Origin: Pseudarthrobacter sulfonivorans
GTDB taxonomy: Bacteria > Actinomycetota > Actinomycetes > Actinomycetales > Micrococcaceae
Direction of reading: 5' to 3'
Length of the DNA stretch: 64,000 nucleotides
Assembly (NCBI RefSeq): GCF_024391045.1
Contig: NZ_JANFCZ010000007.1
Span: 1-64,000, forward strand
This document shows, one piece after another, positions 44,585 to 52,501 of this stretch. The notes under the pieces were generated by a model that saw nothing but the letters and a program-made list of their open reading frames with translations, was not told where the DNA came from and did not search any database. The stretch's first letter is position 1, and each line of letters starts with the position of its first letter. The position numbers were made by a program, and so were the translations under genes.

Positions 44585-45555
44585 GCGGCATCCTCGAAAG
44601 TCTCGGCGTCTACCTCGGCAGCAGATGCTGGCGCATAACGCGCGCCAGAGATGGTGTCCGTGCCAATCAGCTCGCCGGCCCGCGTCAGCAGCGCGCCGTC
44701 GACAGTGATGCTGGCCGCCGCCATGTTCTCACGCAGGTGCGCGACGCTCGTTGTTCCAGGGATCGGCAGAACATGATCTCCGCGGGAGAGCAGCCAGGCC
44801 AGCGCGAGCTGTGCTGGGGTGCAACCGGCCTCCGCAGCCAGCTCACGCCACGAGGCCAGCAGCGTCGCATTCGCACCCCAGTGCTCGGGCTGGAAGCGCG
44901 GCATGCTGCGGCGGATGTCGTTTGGGGCCAACTTACCTGGGTCCTCGATCGCATCGGCGAGGAAACCCCTTGCGACCGGCGAAAACGCAACCAGAGTCAC
45001 GCCGTCCTCGCGGGTGGCGTCGAGCATGCCAAGCTCGGCATTGCGGCTCCACAGCGAGTACTCGTTCTGCACGGCCGCGATAGGGGTGACTGACTGCGCC
45101 TCGCGCAGCCGCGCGACCGACACCTCGGACAGGCCGATTGCGCCGATCTTGCCCGCGGCGACCATCTCGGCCAGTGCGCCGACGCTATCGCCGATCGGCA
45201 CCTTCTTGTCCCACCGGTGAAGGTAGTACAGATCGATGTAATCGACGCCAAGGCGGCTCAGCGAAGCATCGACCTGTGCGCGCAGCGTATCGGGGCGCCC
45301 GTCGATGACTTTCACGCCGTCGACGGACGCCATCCCGCACTTGCTCGCCAGGAAGACCTCGTCGCGGCGCCCCGCGATCGCCCGGCCGACCAGCTCCTCG
45401 TTGCGGCCGCCGCCGTACAGGGTCGCCGTGTCGAGCAGCTGCACGCCGTCGTCGAGCGCCGCGCGCAGGAACGCCAGACCGTCCTCGGCGTTGGGGGGCA
45501 CGCCATAGGCGTGGCTCAGGGACATGCAGCCGAGGCCGATCTGGGGGAGGTTCAC
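44581..45555 (-). CDS. Aldo/keto reductase
   Basis: A 324-aa NADPH-dependent oxidoreductase of the aldo/keto reductase superfamily. The catalytic residues are visible: Asp in LLDTATLYGGG, Tyr in the same block, Lys in ASKCGM and His in YYLHRWD. The C-terminal NADPH-binding part has PIPGTTSVAHLREN. It overlaps the ligC stop and the next start by 4 bp each, so it is translationally coupled inside the lig operon. Its role could be reduction of an aromatic aldehyde or of a ring-cleavage aldehyde. It is not a standard part of the 4,5-cleavage pathway. Confidence 0.9.
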   Translation of the reverse strand: MNLPQIGLGCMSLSHAYGVPPNAEDGLAFLRAALDDGVQLLDTATLYGGGRNEELVGRAIAGRRDEVFLASKCGMASVDGVKVIDGRPDTLRAQVDASLSRLGVDYIDLYYLHRWDKKVPIGDSVGALAEMVAAGKIGAIGLSEVSVARLREAQSVTPIAAVQNEYSLWSRNAELGMLDATREDGVTLVAFSPVARGFLADAIEDPGKLAPNDIRRSMPRFQPEHWGANATLLASWRELAAEAGCTPAQLALAWLLSRGDHVLPIPGTTSVAHLRENMAAASITVDGALLTRAGELIGTDTISGARYAPASAAEVDAETFEDAA

Positions 45556-46505
45556 GCGAGCTGCTCCTCCAGCGCGCCGAGCACGCGGTAGCAGTCGATG
45601 ACCTGGCGGAGCGACGAGTTCGGCTCGCGTCCATCGCGGATAGCCGAGATGAATTCACGATCCTGCAGCTCAATACCGTTCATGCTCACGGCCACCTTCG
45701 AGACGTCGATCTGCTCGTCGCGGCCGTTGAAGAGGTCGTCGTAGCGCGCGATGTAGGTCTCGGTGTCGCCGATGTAGCGGAAGAACGTGCCGAACGGCCC
45801 GTTGTTGTTGAACGAGAGGGACAGGGTACAGATCGCGCCCGACTCGCTCTTGAGCTGGATTGACATGTCCATCGCGATGCCGAGTTCGGGGTTGATCGGG
45901 CCCTGGATCGCGTTCGCCTGTACGATCTTGCCGGCCTGGTAGGCGAACAAGTCGACAGTATGCGCGGCATGATGCCACAGCAGGTGGTCGGTCCAGGACC
46001 GGGCCTCGCCCTTCGCGTTCGTGTTGGTGCGGCGGAAAAAGTACGTCTGCACGTCCATTTGCTGCACGTTGAACGAGCCCTCGGCGATCCGGTTGTGCAC
46101 GAGCTGGTGCGAGGGGTTGAACCGCCTCGTGTGGCCCACCATGGCGACGCGGTCGGACGCCTCGGCCGCGGCGAGCGTCGCCTCGGCGTCGGCGAGCGAA
46201 TCGGCGAGCGGGATCTCGACCTGCACGTGCTTGCCGGCCTTGAGGACCGCCTGTGTCTGCGAGGCGTGCAGACCCGTGGGCGTGGCGAGGATGACGGCAT
46301 CAACGTCGTCGCGCTCGAGCACGGCGTCCAGCCCGACGACGGCGTTGGCGACGCCGTACTTCGAGGCGACACCGTCCGCCTTTTCCTGCGAGGTGGCGGA
46401 GACCACGGTCACCTCGGCGTCCTCAATGTTCTTCAGGGCGTCAAGATGTTTCATGCCGAAGGCGCCGTTGGCGCCGACGACCGCGACGCGGATCTGGTCG
46501 GTCAT
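45552..46505 (-). CDS. ligC: 4-Carboxy-2-hydroxymuconate-6-semialdehyde dehydrogenase (LigC-like)
   Basis: A 317-aa Gfo/Idh/MocA family dehydrogenase. The Rossmann motif is VAVVGANGAFGMKH, and the usual EKP is replaced by the VEIPLAD segment found in LigC/PmdC-type enzymes. WHHAAHTVDLF supplies the catalytic His region. It oxidises the hemiacetal form of 4-carboxy-2-hydroxymuconate-6-semialdehyde to 2-pyrone-4,6-dicarboxylate using NADP. It lies between the fused dioxygenase gene and the aldo/keto reductase. The position next to ligI and ligAB supports the assignment. Confidence 0.92.
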   Translation of the reverse strand: MTDQIRVAVVGANGAFGMKHLDALKNIEDAEVTVVSATSQEKADGVASKYGVANAVVGLDAVLERDDVDAVILATPTGLHASQTQAVLKAGKHVQVEIPLADSLADAEATLAAAEASDRVAMVGHTRRFNPSHQLVHNRIAEGSFNVQQMDVQTYFFRRTNTNAKGEARSWTDHLLWHHAAHTVDLFAYQAGKIVQANAIQGPINPELGIAMDMSIQLKSESGAICTLSLSFNNNGPFGTFFRYIGDTETYIARYDDLFNGRDEQIDVSKVAVSMNGIELQDREFISAIRDGREPNSSLRQVIDCYRVLGALEEQLA

Positions 46506-46539
46506 TCGTTTCTCCTCAGGTAGGTGACGGATCAGAGTG

Positions 46540-47937
46540 TTAGGCGTTCGGAACGGCCGCGGTCTCCGCGGGCTCGGGTGCCAGCACCTGATCCGCGGGG
46601 TCAGCCACGACCGCGTCGTCGGCGGAGTCGAAGCGCGGTGCGACCGGGTTCGAGATGACGAGGTGGCCGACAGCAGTGTTCGATGCCGGAACGTGGTAGA
46701 AGCGGTGGTTCACCTCGGGGCTCTCGCCCCGGAACTGATCATCCATCGCACCGCGCGCGATGAGCCAGTCGACGAGTTCGATGCCCTCGGAACCGGCCTC
46801 ATCGACATACTCCATGTGATCCCATTCGGTCAGGCCCAGCGGGTCGGCGATGAGGTGGTCGAGGAATGCGTTGTCCCACTCCTCGTTGATGAGGCCGGCG
46901 CGCGGGCCCTGAAGCTGGTGGCTCATGCCGCCGGTGCCCCAGATCTGGACGTTGAGCTCCGGGCCGTCCCACTTGTCGAGGGCGCGGCGAAGGGCCTTCC
47001 CGAGCTCATAGCAGCGGCGGCCGGAAGGCACCGGGTACTGCACCACATTGACGGCCAGCGGGATGACCTTGCATGGCCACTCCGCAACGTCGCCGAAGAC
47101 GAGCGAGAGCGGCACGGTGAGCCCGTGGTCCACGACCATCTCGTTGACGAGGGTGAGGTCGAAGTCGTCCTGGATGACCGACTGTGCGATGTGTGCGGCC
47201 AGCTCGGGATAGCCTTTGACATCCGGCACGGGGCGGGGGCCATAGCCCTCGTCCGCGACCGGGTACTCCGCGCCGGTGCCGAGCACGAAGGTGGGGATGA
47301 TCGACGAGTCGAAGGCCGTGGCGTGGTCGTTGTAGACGAGGATGACGACGTCGGGCGTATTCTCCTTGGCCCACTTGCGGGTCCACTGGTAGCCGTCGAA
47401 GACCTTCTTCCAGTAGGGCTCCTCGGTCTTGCCGAGGTCCATCGCGGCACCGATCGCCGGGACATGCGAGGTGAACAGCGCCGACGTGAACTTCGCCGGG
47501 GCGTTCTCGCGCATGGTTTCGGACTTCTCGCGCGGCGCTGGCGGGACCCAGCCGTCGAGGTCCTTGAGGCGGTTGCCCTCGGGGCGGCGTCCGCCGCCGA
47601 TCATCATGTCGCGGTAGGCGGCCTCGGACATGCCGGTCATGGAGCCGGCCATCTGCTGGAAGCTCAGGCCGTGCGTGGCGCCGATCTTGCTGAGGAAGTA
47701 GATGTTGCCGCCCTCGGCCATCATGGCGTTCAGGTCCATGTCGAGCACCGCCTGGCGCTGCTGGGGCGAAAGGGGCCACTCATCGAGGTACGCCTCGCGG
47801 TCGGCGAGGTAGCGCTCGCGGTTCTCTGGCTTCATCAGCGACATCGAGAACTGGTTGAGGTGGTATCCCTTGCGGGCCATCTCCGCGTCGAAGATGATCG
47901 TGCCGGGAACGTCCTTGTATGGCTTGTCGAGTGTCAT
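46540..47937 (-). CDS. ligAB: Protocatechuate 4,5-dioxygenase, fused alpha-beta chain
   Basis: A 465-aa extradiol dioxygenase. Residues 1-125 match the small LigA chain (FSMSLMKPENRERYL, GGNIYFLSKIGATHG) and residues 145-430 the catalytic LigB chain. Iron ligands and acid-base residues are visible: His in FTSHVPAIG, His in VYNDHATAFD, the catalytic His in VVDHGLTVPLS and the Glu region LINEEWDN. LigA and LigB are separate proteins in Sphingobium SYK-6; here they form one chain in A-B order, the reverse of the gallate dioxygenase DesB layout. It opens protocatechuate between C4 and C5. GGAG precedes the start, and a single base separates it from ligI. Confidence 0.93.
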   Translation of the reverse strand: MTLDKPYKDVPGTIIFDAEMARKGYHLNQFSMSLMKPENRERYLADREAYLDEWPLSPQQRQAVLDMDLNAMMAEGGNIYFLSKIGATHGLSFQQMAGSMTGMSEAAYRDMMIGGGRRPEGNRLKDLDGWVPPAPREKSETMRENAPAKFTSALFTSHVPAIGAAMDLGKTEEPYWKKVFDGYQWTRKWAKENTPDVVILVYNDHATAFDSSIIPTFVLGTGAEYPVADEGYGPRPVPDVKGYPELAAHIAQSVIQDDFDLTLVNEMVVDHGLTVPLSLVFGDVAEWPCKVIPLAVNVVQYPVPSGRRCYELGKALRRALDKWDGPELNVQIWGTGGMSHQLQGPRAGLINEEWDNAFLDHLIADPLGLTEWDHMEYVDEAGSEGIELVDWLIARGAMDDQFRGESPEVNHRFYHVPASNTAVGHLVISNPVAPRFDSADDAVVADPADQVLAPEPAETAAVPNA

Positions 47938-47938
47938 G

Positions 47939-48883
47939 TCATGCTCCTTCGGGCCAGTAGAGGCGGCGGGGGTTGTCCACGAGGAGCTTCTGCTGGAGCT
48001 CGGGCGTCGTCGCGATCTGGGGGATGTAGTCGACCAGCAGCCCGTCGTCGGGCATGTGGTCCTTGAGGTTTGGGTGGGGCCAATCGGTTCCCCACAGTAC
48101 GCGGTCGGGGAACTCCTCGACCACGCGTCGGGCGAACGGCACTACGTCGGTGTAGGCGTGCTGTTCGCCGTCGAGAGCGCGCGGGCCCGTGACGGACAGG
48201 CGCTCTGGGCAGGACACCTTGGTCCACACATTGGTGTTCTCGCGCATGAAGCGCAGGAACAGTGCGAACTCAGGGCCGTCCGGTTCCTTGGTCACGTCGG
48301 GCCGCCCCATATGGTCGACGACGACGTCGGTCGGAATCGCGGAGAAGAAGTCGTAGAGCTCCGGCAGGTCCTCGGCCTCGAAGTAGATGACCACGTGCCA
48401 GCCGAGCGGCGCGATCTTCGCGACGATCTCCTCGAGCGAGTCGGTGGGCACCCGGTCGACGAGGCGCTTGACGAAGTTGAACCGGACCCCGCGGACGCCG
48501 GCCGCGTGCAGCTCGGCCAGCTGCTCCTCGGTCACGTCGCGGCGGACCGTGGCGACGCCGCGGGCGCGGCCGCCGCTGCGCTGCAGCGCATCGACCAGTG
48601 CCCGGTTGTCGGCGCCGTGGCAGGTCGCCTGGACGATCACGTTGCGGTCGAATCCCAGCTCGTCGCGCAACGCGAACAGCTGCTCCGCCGAGGCATCGCA
48701 GGGCGTGTACTTCCGCTCGGGGGCGTACGGGAACTGCTCCCCGGGCCCGAACACGTGGCAGTGCGCGTCGACCGCGCCTGCCGGCAGGCGGAACGTGGGC
48801 TTGGTGGGGCCGTCGTACCAGTCGAGCCAGCCCGCGGACTTTTCGAAGCCTCCCGTGGTGTCGCCGTGCGTCATGGTGCTCAT
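47939..48883 (-). CDS. ligI: 2-Pyrone-4,6-dicarboxylate hydrolase (LigI)
   Basis: A 314-aa amidohydrolase-superfamily enzyme that opens 2-pyrone-4,6-dicarboxylate to 4-oxalomesaconate. Seen are the N-terminal VDAHCHVFGPGEQFPY, RGVRFNFV, the VVDHMGRPDV segment and the C-terminal LWGTDWPHPN carrying the catalytic Asp. This pattern is specific for LigI-type enzymes, which act without bound metal. Its start overlaps the ligK stop (ATGA) and it ends 1 bp before the dioxygenase start. Confidence 0.94.
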   Translation of the reverse strand: MSTMTHGDTTGGFEKSAGWLDWYDGPTKPTFRLPAGAVDAHCHVFGPGEQFPYAPERKYTPCDASAEQLFALRDELGFDRNVIVQATCHGADNRALVDALQRSGGRARGVATVRRDVTEEQLAELHAAGVRGVRFNFVKRLVDRVPTDSLEEIVAKIAPLGWHVVIYFEAEDLPELYDFFSAIPTDVVVDHMGRPDVTKEPDGPEFALFLRFMRENTNVWTKVSCPERLSVTGPRALDGEQHAYTDVVPFARRVVEEFPDRVLWGTDWPHPNLKDHMPDDGLLVDYIPQIATTPELQQKLLVDNPRRLYWPEGA

Positions 48884-49572
48884 GCCTCCACGTACTCGAG
48901 GCCGGCCTTGGCCAGCGGCTCGCGCATGTTGTAGATGTCGAGCCCCAGCACGCCCTCGCGGAACTGCTGACGCTTGGCCTCTTCGTTATCCTCTCGCTTC
49001 TGGCTGGCGTCTGCCACCGCTCCGACAAGTTCGCGCGGGACAACCACGACGCCGTCGACATCGGCCACGACCACGTCGCCGGGGTTCACCACGGCGTTCG
49101 CGACCACTACGGGGATGTTCACCGATCCGAGGGTCGCCTTGACGGTGCCCTTCGAGTTGATCGCGCGAGAGAAGACCGGGAAGCCCAGCTTCTCGAGGTC
49201 GGCGACGTCGCGCACGCCGCCGTCGATGACGAGGCCCTTGCAGCCGCGCGCGGTGAGCGAGGTCGCGAGCAACTCACCGAAGAAGCCGTCTTCACTCTCG
49301 GTGGTGCAGCCGGCGACGATCACATCGCCTTCCTGCACCTGCTCGGCGGCCACGTGGAACATCCAGTTGTCACCAGGCTGCAGCAGCACCGTCACGGCCG
49401 GGCCACAGAGCTTAGCGCCGGTGTAGGCCGGCCTGATGTAGGGGCGCAGGAGCCCGACTCGCCCCATCGCCTCGTGGATGGTGGCGACGCCGAACTGCGA
49501 AAGCCGTTTGACGTCCGCGGGATCCGGACGTTCGATGTTGGTGCGGACGATGCCGAGGTTGTTCAGTCGCAT
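48880..49572 (-). CDS. ligK: 4-Carboxy-4-hydroxy-2-oxoadipate aldolase (LigK)
   Basis: A 230-aa RraA-like class II aldolase. It cleaves 4-carboxy-4-hydroxy-2-oxoadipate to pyruvate and oxaloacetate and also decarboxylates oxaloacetate. Motifs are GVATIHEAMGR, GDNWMFHVAAEQ, and GLVIDGGVRDVADLE with the Arg-Asp pair that holds substrate and metal. The typical C-terminal DADGVVVVP-type strand is present (DVDGVVVVPRE). It sits 12 bp after ligJ and overlaps ligI, closing the chemistry of the pathway. Confidence 0.94.
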   Translation of the reverse strand: MRLNNLGIVRTNIERPDPADVKRLSQFGVATIHEAMGRVGLLRPYIRPAYTGAKLCGPAVTVLLQPGDNWMFHVAAEQVQEGDVIVAGCTTESEDGFFGELLATSLTARGCKGLVIDGGVRDVADLEKLGFPVFSRAINSKGTVKATLGSVNIPVVVANAVVNPGDVVVADVDGVVVVPRELVGAVADASQKREDNEEAKRQQFREGVLGLDIYNMREPLAKAGLEYVEA

Positions 49573-49584
49573 TTGATGGTCCTC

Positions 49585-50613
49585 TCAGAGTCCGCGCGCA
49601 GTAAGGGCGCGGTCAAGCCGTGGGTAGACACGGCGGGCGTTGGCTTCGAACACCTGCGCGCGCTGCGCGTCGTTCAGGTTCGTAGTGGCGTCGACGTAGC
49701 GCTTGGTGTCGTCGAAGTAGTGTCCGCTGCGCGGGTCGACGTCGCGTACGGCGCCGATCATCTCGCTCGCGAAAAGGATGTTCTCGGTCGGGACGACCTT
49801 GGTGAGAAGGTCGATGCCCGGCTGGTGGTACACGCAGGTGTCGAAGAACACGTTGTTCAGCAGGTGCTCCTCGATTTCGGGCTTGCCCAGCGCCATTGCG
49901 AGCCCACGGAAGCGCCCCCAGTGGTAGGGAACGGCGCCGCCGCCGTGCGGGATTACGAGCTTCAACTCGGGGAAGTCGCGGAACAGGTCGCCCTGGAGTA
50001 GTTGCATGAACGCGGTGGTGTCGGCGTTGAGGTAGTGCGCTCCGGTGGTGTGGAAGGCCGGGTTGCATGACGTGCTGACATGCACCATCGCCGGGATCTG
50101 GTATTCGACCAGTTTCTCGTAGATCGGGTACCACGAGCGATCAGTCAGCGGCGGGGACGTCCACTTGCCGCCGGACGGGTCGGGGTTGAGGTTCACGGTG
50201 ACGGCGCCGAGTTCCTCGACGGCACGAGTAAGCTCGGCAACGCTCGTGGCCGGGTCCGCACCGGGGGACTGGGGGAGCATCGCCCCCGTTAGGAAGCGGT
50301 CGGGGTAGAGCTCGCTGACGCGGGCGCACAGGTCGTTGCAGATCCGGGCCCAGGTCTCGCTCACGGCGAGGTCTCCGATGTGGTGCGCCATGAACGAGGC
50401 ACGAGGGCTGAACACGGTGACGTCGCTGCCGCGCTCGTTCATGAGCTTGAGCTGGTTGGCCTCGATGGTCTCACGGATGTCGTCATCGCTGATGCGCAGG
50501 GTGGCAGGGTCAGGAGCGTCCGCGCGTCCTTCAGTGAATGCGATCTGCAGATCACGCCAGGCTCCGAGCTGTGTTGGAGCTGTGGTGTAGTGGCCGTGGA
50601 TGTCGATAATCAC
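49585..50613 (-). CDS. ligJ: 4-Oxalomesaconate hydratase (LigJ)
   Basis: A 342-aa amidohydrolase-2 family enzyme that hydrates 4-oxalomesaconate (or its tautomer) to 4-carboxy-4-hydroxy-2-oxoadipate. The GTG at 50613 is chosen because it gives the metal-binding IIDIHGHYTTAP right at the N-terminus and the known length of LigJ (about 341 aa); the upstream ATG would add 16 odd residues. Other features are VTVNLNPDPSGG, VHVSTSC, VIPHGGGAVPYH and LFASEMIGAV. It is the first gene of the leftward lig operon, divergent from the LysR gene. Confidence 0.92.
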   Translation of the reverse strand: MIIDIHGHYTTAPTQLGAWRDLQIAFTEGRADAPDPATLRISDDDIRETIEANQLKLMNERGSDVTVFSPRASFMAHHIGDLAVSETWARICNDLCARVSELYPDRFLTGAMLPQSPGADPATSVAELTRAVEELGAVTVNLNPDPSGGKWTSPPLTDRSWYPIYEKLVEYQIPAMVHVSTSCNPAFHTTGAHYLNADTTAFMQLLQGDLFRDFPELKLVIPHGGGAVPYHWGRFRGLAMALGKPEIEEHLLNNVFFDTCVYHQPGIDLLTKVVPTENILFASEMIGAVRDVDPRSGHYFDDTKRYVDATTNLNDAQRAQVFEANARRVYPRLDRALTARGL

Positions 50614-50737
50614 GCGAGTGTCGTCCTTGTCACTAAGTGGAAGCGGTGCGAGTAGCTGCACTCGTTGGATCAGTGCTGCCCCAAACTGACTTTAGGGGTG
50701 TTTGTCACTGTGGTCCAATAGATATGCAAAGAAAAAG

Positions 50738-50756
50738 CCATAGATAGGATCTATGG
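50738..50756. promoter_or_regulatory. Perfect palindrome before LysR gene
   Basis: CCATAGAT-AGG-ATCTATGG: two 8-bp perfect arms with a 3-bp centre, ending 1 bp before the LysR start codon and covering its ribosome-binding site (AGGAT). It contains the T-N11-A form of LysR boxes. It can be an autoregulatory operator and could also fold in the mRNA to hide the ribosome-binding site. Confidence 0.6.
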
Positions 50757-50757
50757 C

Positions 50758-51669
50758 ATGACGTTCACCGACCTCAACCAGCTCCGGACATTCGTTACGC
50801 TCTATGAGCTGCGCAGCGTCACGGGCGCCGCCAGGCGCCTACACGTTACACAGCCCACGGTCAGCCATTCCCTGAAGCGGCTCAGGGAGCGGTTCGGCGA
50901 CGAACTGTTCCGTCGCGAAGGGAACGACATGGTGCCGACCGCGAAGGCGACGCAGCTGTTCGGGCCCCTACACAACGCCCTGGCACAAATAGACGCGACC
51001 GTCATGGGATCGGACGTGTTCGAACCGACCGGATTCAGCGGCGAACTCGTCCTCGGACTTACCTCGATCGGCGAGCAGACGTTCCTCCCGCCGATCATGA
51101 CCGCCCTCGGGCGGGTGGGCGCCGATCCGCGAATACAGGTAGAACGGCTCGATTCGGACGAGGTCGAGAGCGCGCTGATCCGCGGAACCATCGATCTGGC
51201 ACTTACCGTGTCGCGGATCGCCACACCTCGGCTGTGGAGGACGCACGTGCGTTCGGTCGAATACGTGGCTCTGTCGTCCGGGTCGCATCCACTCCCTGCG
51301 ACCGGGCCTGGCATGTTCGAGGGGAGGCGCTTTGTGCGAGTCTCCGCCCGGGGCGGGCACGTCTATCCTGTGCAGGCGCTGACCGAACACGACTTGATGT
51401 CCCAGGTCGTGCTGACCATGGAGGAGTACGGCACCGTGCCTGCCGTGCTCGAGGCGACGGACCTGGTCGTCCTGCTACCTCGCCATGTCGCGGGGGTGTT
51501 CTGCGGTTGGTTCCCCCGCCTTCGCATCGCCGAGTTGCCCTGGCCCGCGCAGAGCACACCAGTGGAGTTGTACACGCGGCGAGAGGCCAGCCTCTCGCAG
51601 GCGCAGCGATGGTTCCGCTCGCTAGTGCTGGATGCGGTTGCGGCGGATGAGTACAAGTCGGAGCGCTAG
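50758..51669 (+). CDS. LysR family regulator of the lig operon
   Basis: A 303-aa LysR-type regulator. The winged HTH is at the N-terminus (LYELRSVTGAARRLHVTQPT, SHSLKRLRERFG), and the effector domain begins near residue 90 (GELVLGLTSIGEQ). It is divergently transcribed from ligJ with a 144-bp spacer, the usual arrangement for a LysR activator of an aromatic catabolic operon. The effector is probably protocatechuate or a ring-cleavage product. The last bases overlap the convergent gene at 51666. Confidence 0.92.
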   Translation: MTFTDLNQLRTFVTLYELRSVTGAARRLHVTQPTVSHSLKRLRERFGDELFRREGNDMVPTAKATQLFGPLHNALAQIDATVMGSDVFEPTGFSGELVLGLTSIGEQTFLPPIMTALGRVGADPRIQVERLDSDEVESALIRGTIDLALTVSRIATPRLWRTHVRSVEYVALSSGSHPLPATGPGMFEGRRFVRVSARGGHVYPVQALTEHDLMSQVVLTMEEYGTVPAVLEATDLVVLLPRHVAGVFCGWFPRLRIAELPWPAQSTPVELYTRREASLSQAQRWFRSLVLDAVAADEYKSER

Positions 51670-52316
51670 CGTTTCGTCCTGTTCCAGCTGGCTTTACCCG
51701 GAGCGAACGGGCTACGAACGTGGATGGACCATGACGAGTGCGGGTGGATCGTCAGAATCGCGTGCTCCCACCAGGCGCGGGCTTCGTCGGAGAGCTTCGG
51801 TAGAACCGCATCCTTGTCGGCGTCGTCCTCCGGACGGGGACGCAGCGCCTTCCAGACCAGCTGCACCTCGGGCGCCCCGGTCGGAATGCCGTCGACGTCG
51901 ATCACTGCACGATCCCACGGCAGTTGCAGTCGGGGATCCCGTCGATAAACCCAGGCGCTATCCGTGCCGTCCTCGACGTTGACCTGCAGGGCCCATGCGC
52001 CTGTTGCGTCATTGTGAATACGGATCGGTTGCAGATCGGCATCCAGGTCCGCCTCTGCCCACGGGAGAACGCCGTCGCCTGATGGAGCCCACGCGCTAAA
52101 CGGCGCCGGTAGCTCCTGCACCAGTCGGGGCAGGTCGGCGGTCGTCGTGCTGACATCGATATTGTGGTGCTCGCGAGTGTTAGTGCCGAGCCAGTGGTCC
52201 AGCGCCACCCCGCCGGACAACCACCAACGCGCCGATGACGGCCCGAGCAGCTCCGCCACGACTCGCAGGGGCAGGGGTTCCCAGCGCGTCGCGAGGGTGG
52301 GTGTGGATGAAGCCAT
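51666..52316 (-). CDS. Nucleotidyltransferase-like protein (aminoglycoside adenylyltransferase type)
   Basis: A 216-aa protein with the N-terminal block WWLSGGVALDHWLGTNTREH, followed by NIDVST. This resembles the nucleotidyltransferase signature (SGG...D-x-D) of lincosamide/aminoglycoside nucleotidyltransferases and similar uncharacterised proteins. The expected second Asp pair appears as HHNIDV, so one metal ligand is changed from the usual H-x-D-x-D and activity is uncertain. The C-terminal half has no recognised domain. It is 4 bp overlapped with the convergent LysR gene and separate from the ECF operon. A resistance role should not be assumed. Confidence 0.72.
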   Translation of the reverse strand: MASSTPTLATRWEPLPLRVVAELLGPSSARWWLSGGVALDHWLGTNTREHHNIDVSTTTADLPRLVQELPAPFSAWAPSGDGVLPWAEADLDADLQPIRIHNDATGAWALQVNVEDGTDSAWVYRRDPRLQLPWDRAVIDVDGIPTGAPEVQLVWKALRPRPEDDADKDAVLPKLSDEARAWWEHAILTIHPHSSWSIHVRSPFAPGKASWNRTKR

Positions 52317-52501
52317 GGCTCAAGGCTACCCGCGGGCGGCGGCGGTTTGTCGAAATGGCAAGGACATCCAATAGGAAACCTGCGGGAGCAAGCGATCCAG
52401 CGTGGCCATGCCGCCGCTCTGGTGGCCATCATATGCCGTGCTCGGGCGCAGACCCGGAGATGCGGCGGGCTACCGCTCTGGCCGGGTTTCCCGGCGGTGT
52501 C

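Noticed and set aside
46537..48066. A 509-codon frame antisense to ligAB
   Set aside because: The minus-strand dioxygenase has complete active-site motifs; the plus-strand product has none.
51666..52316. Calling the nucleotidyltransferase-like protein an antibiotic resistance gene
   Set aside because: The metal-binding block is altered (HNIDV) and family members of this kind are mostly uncharacterised.
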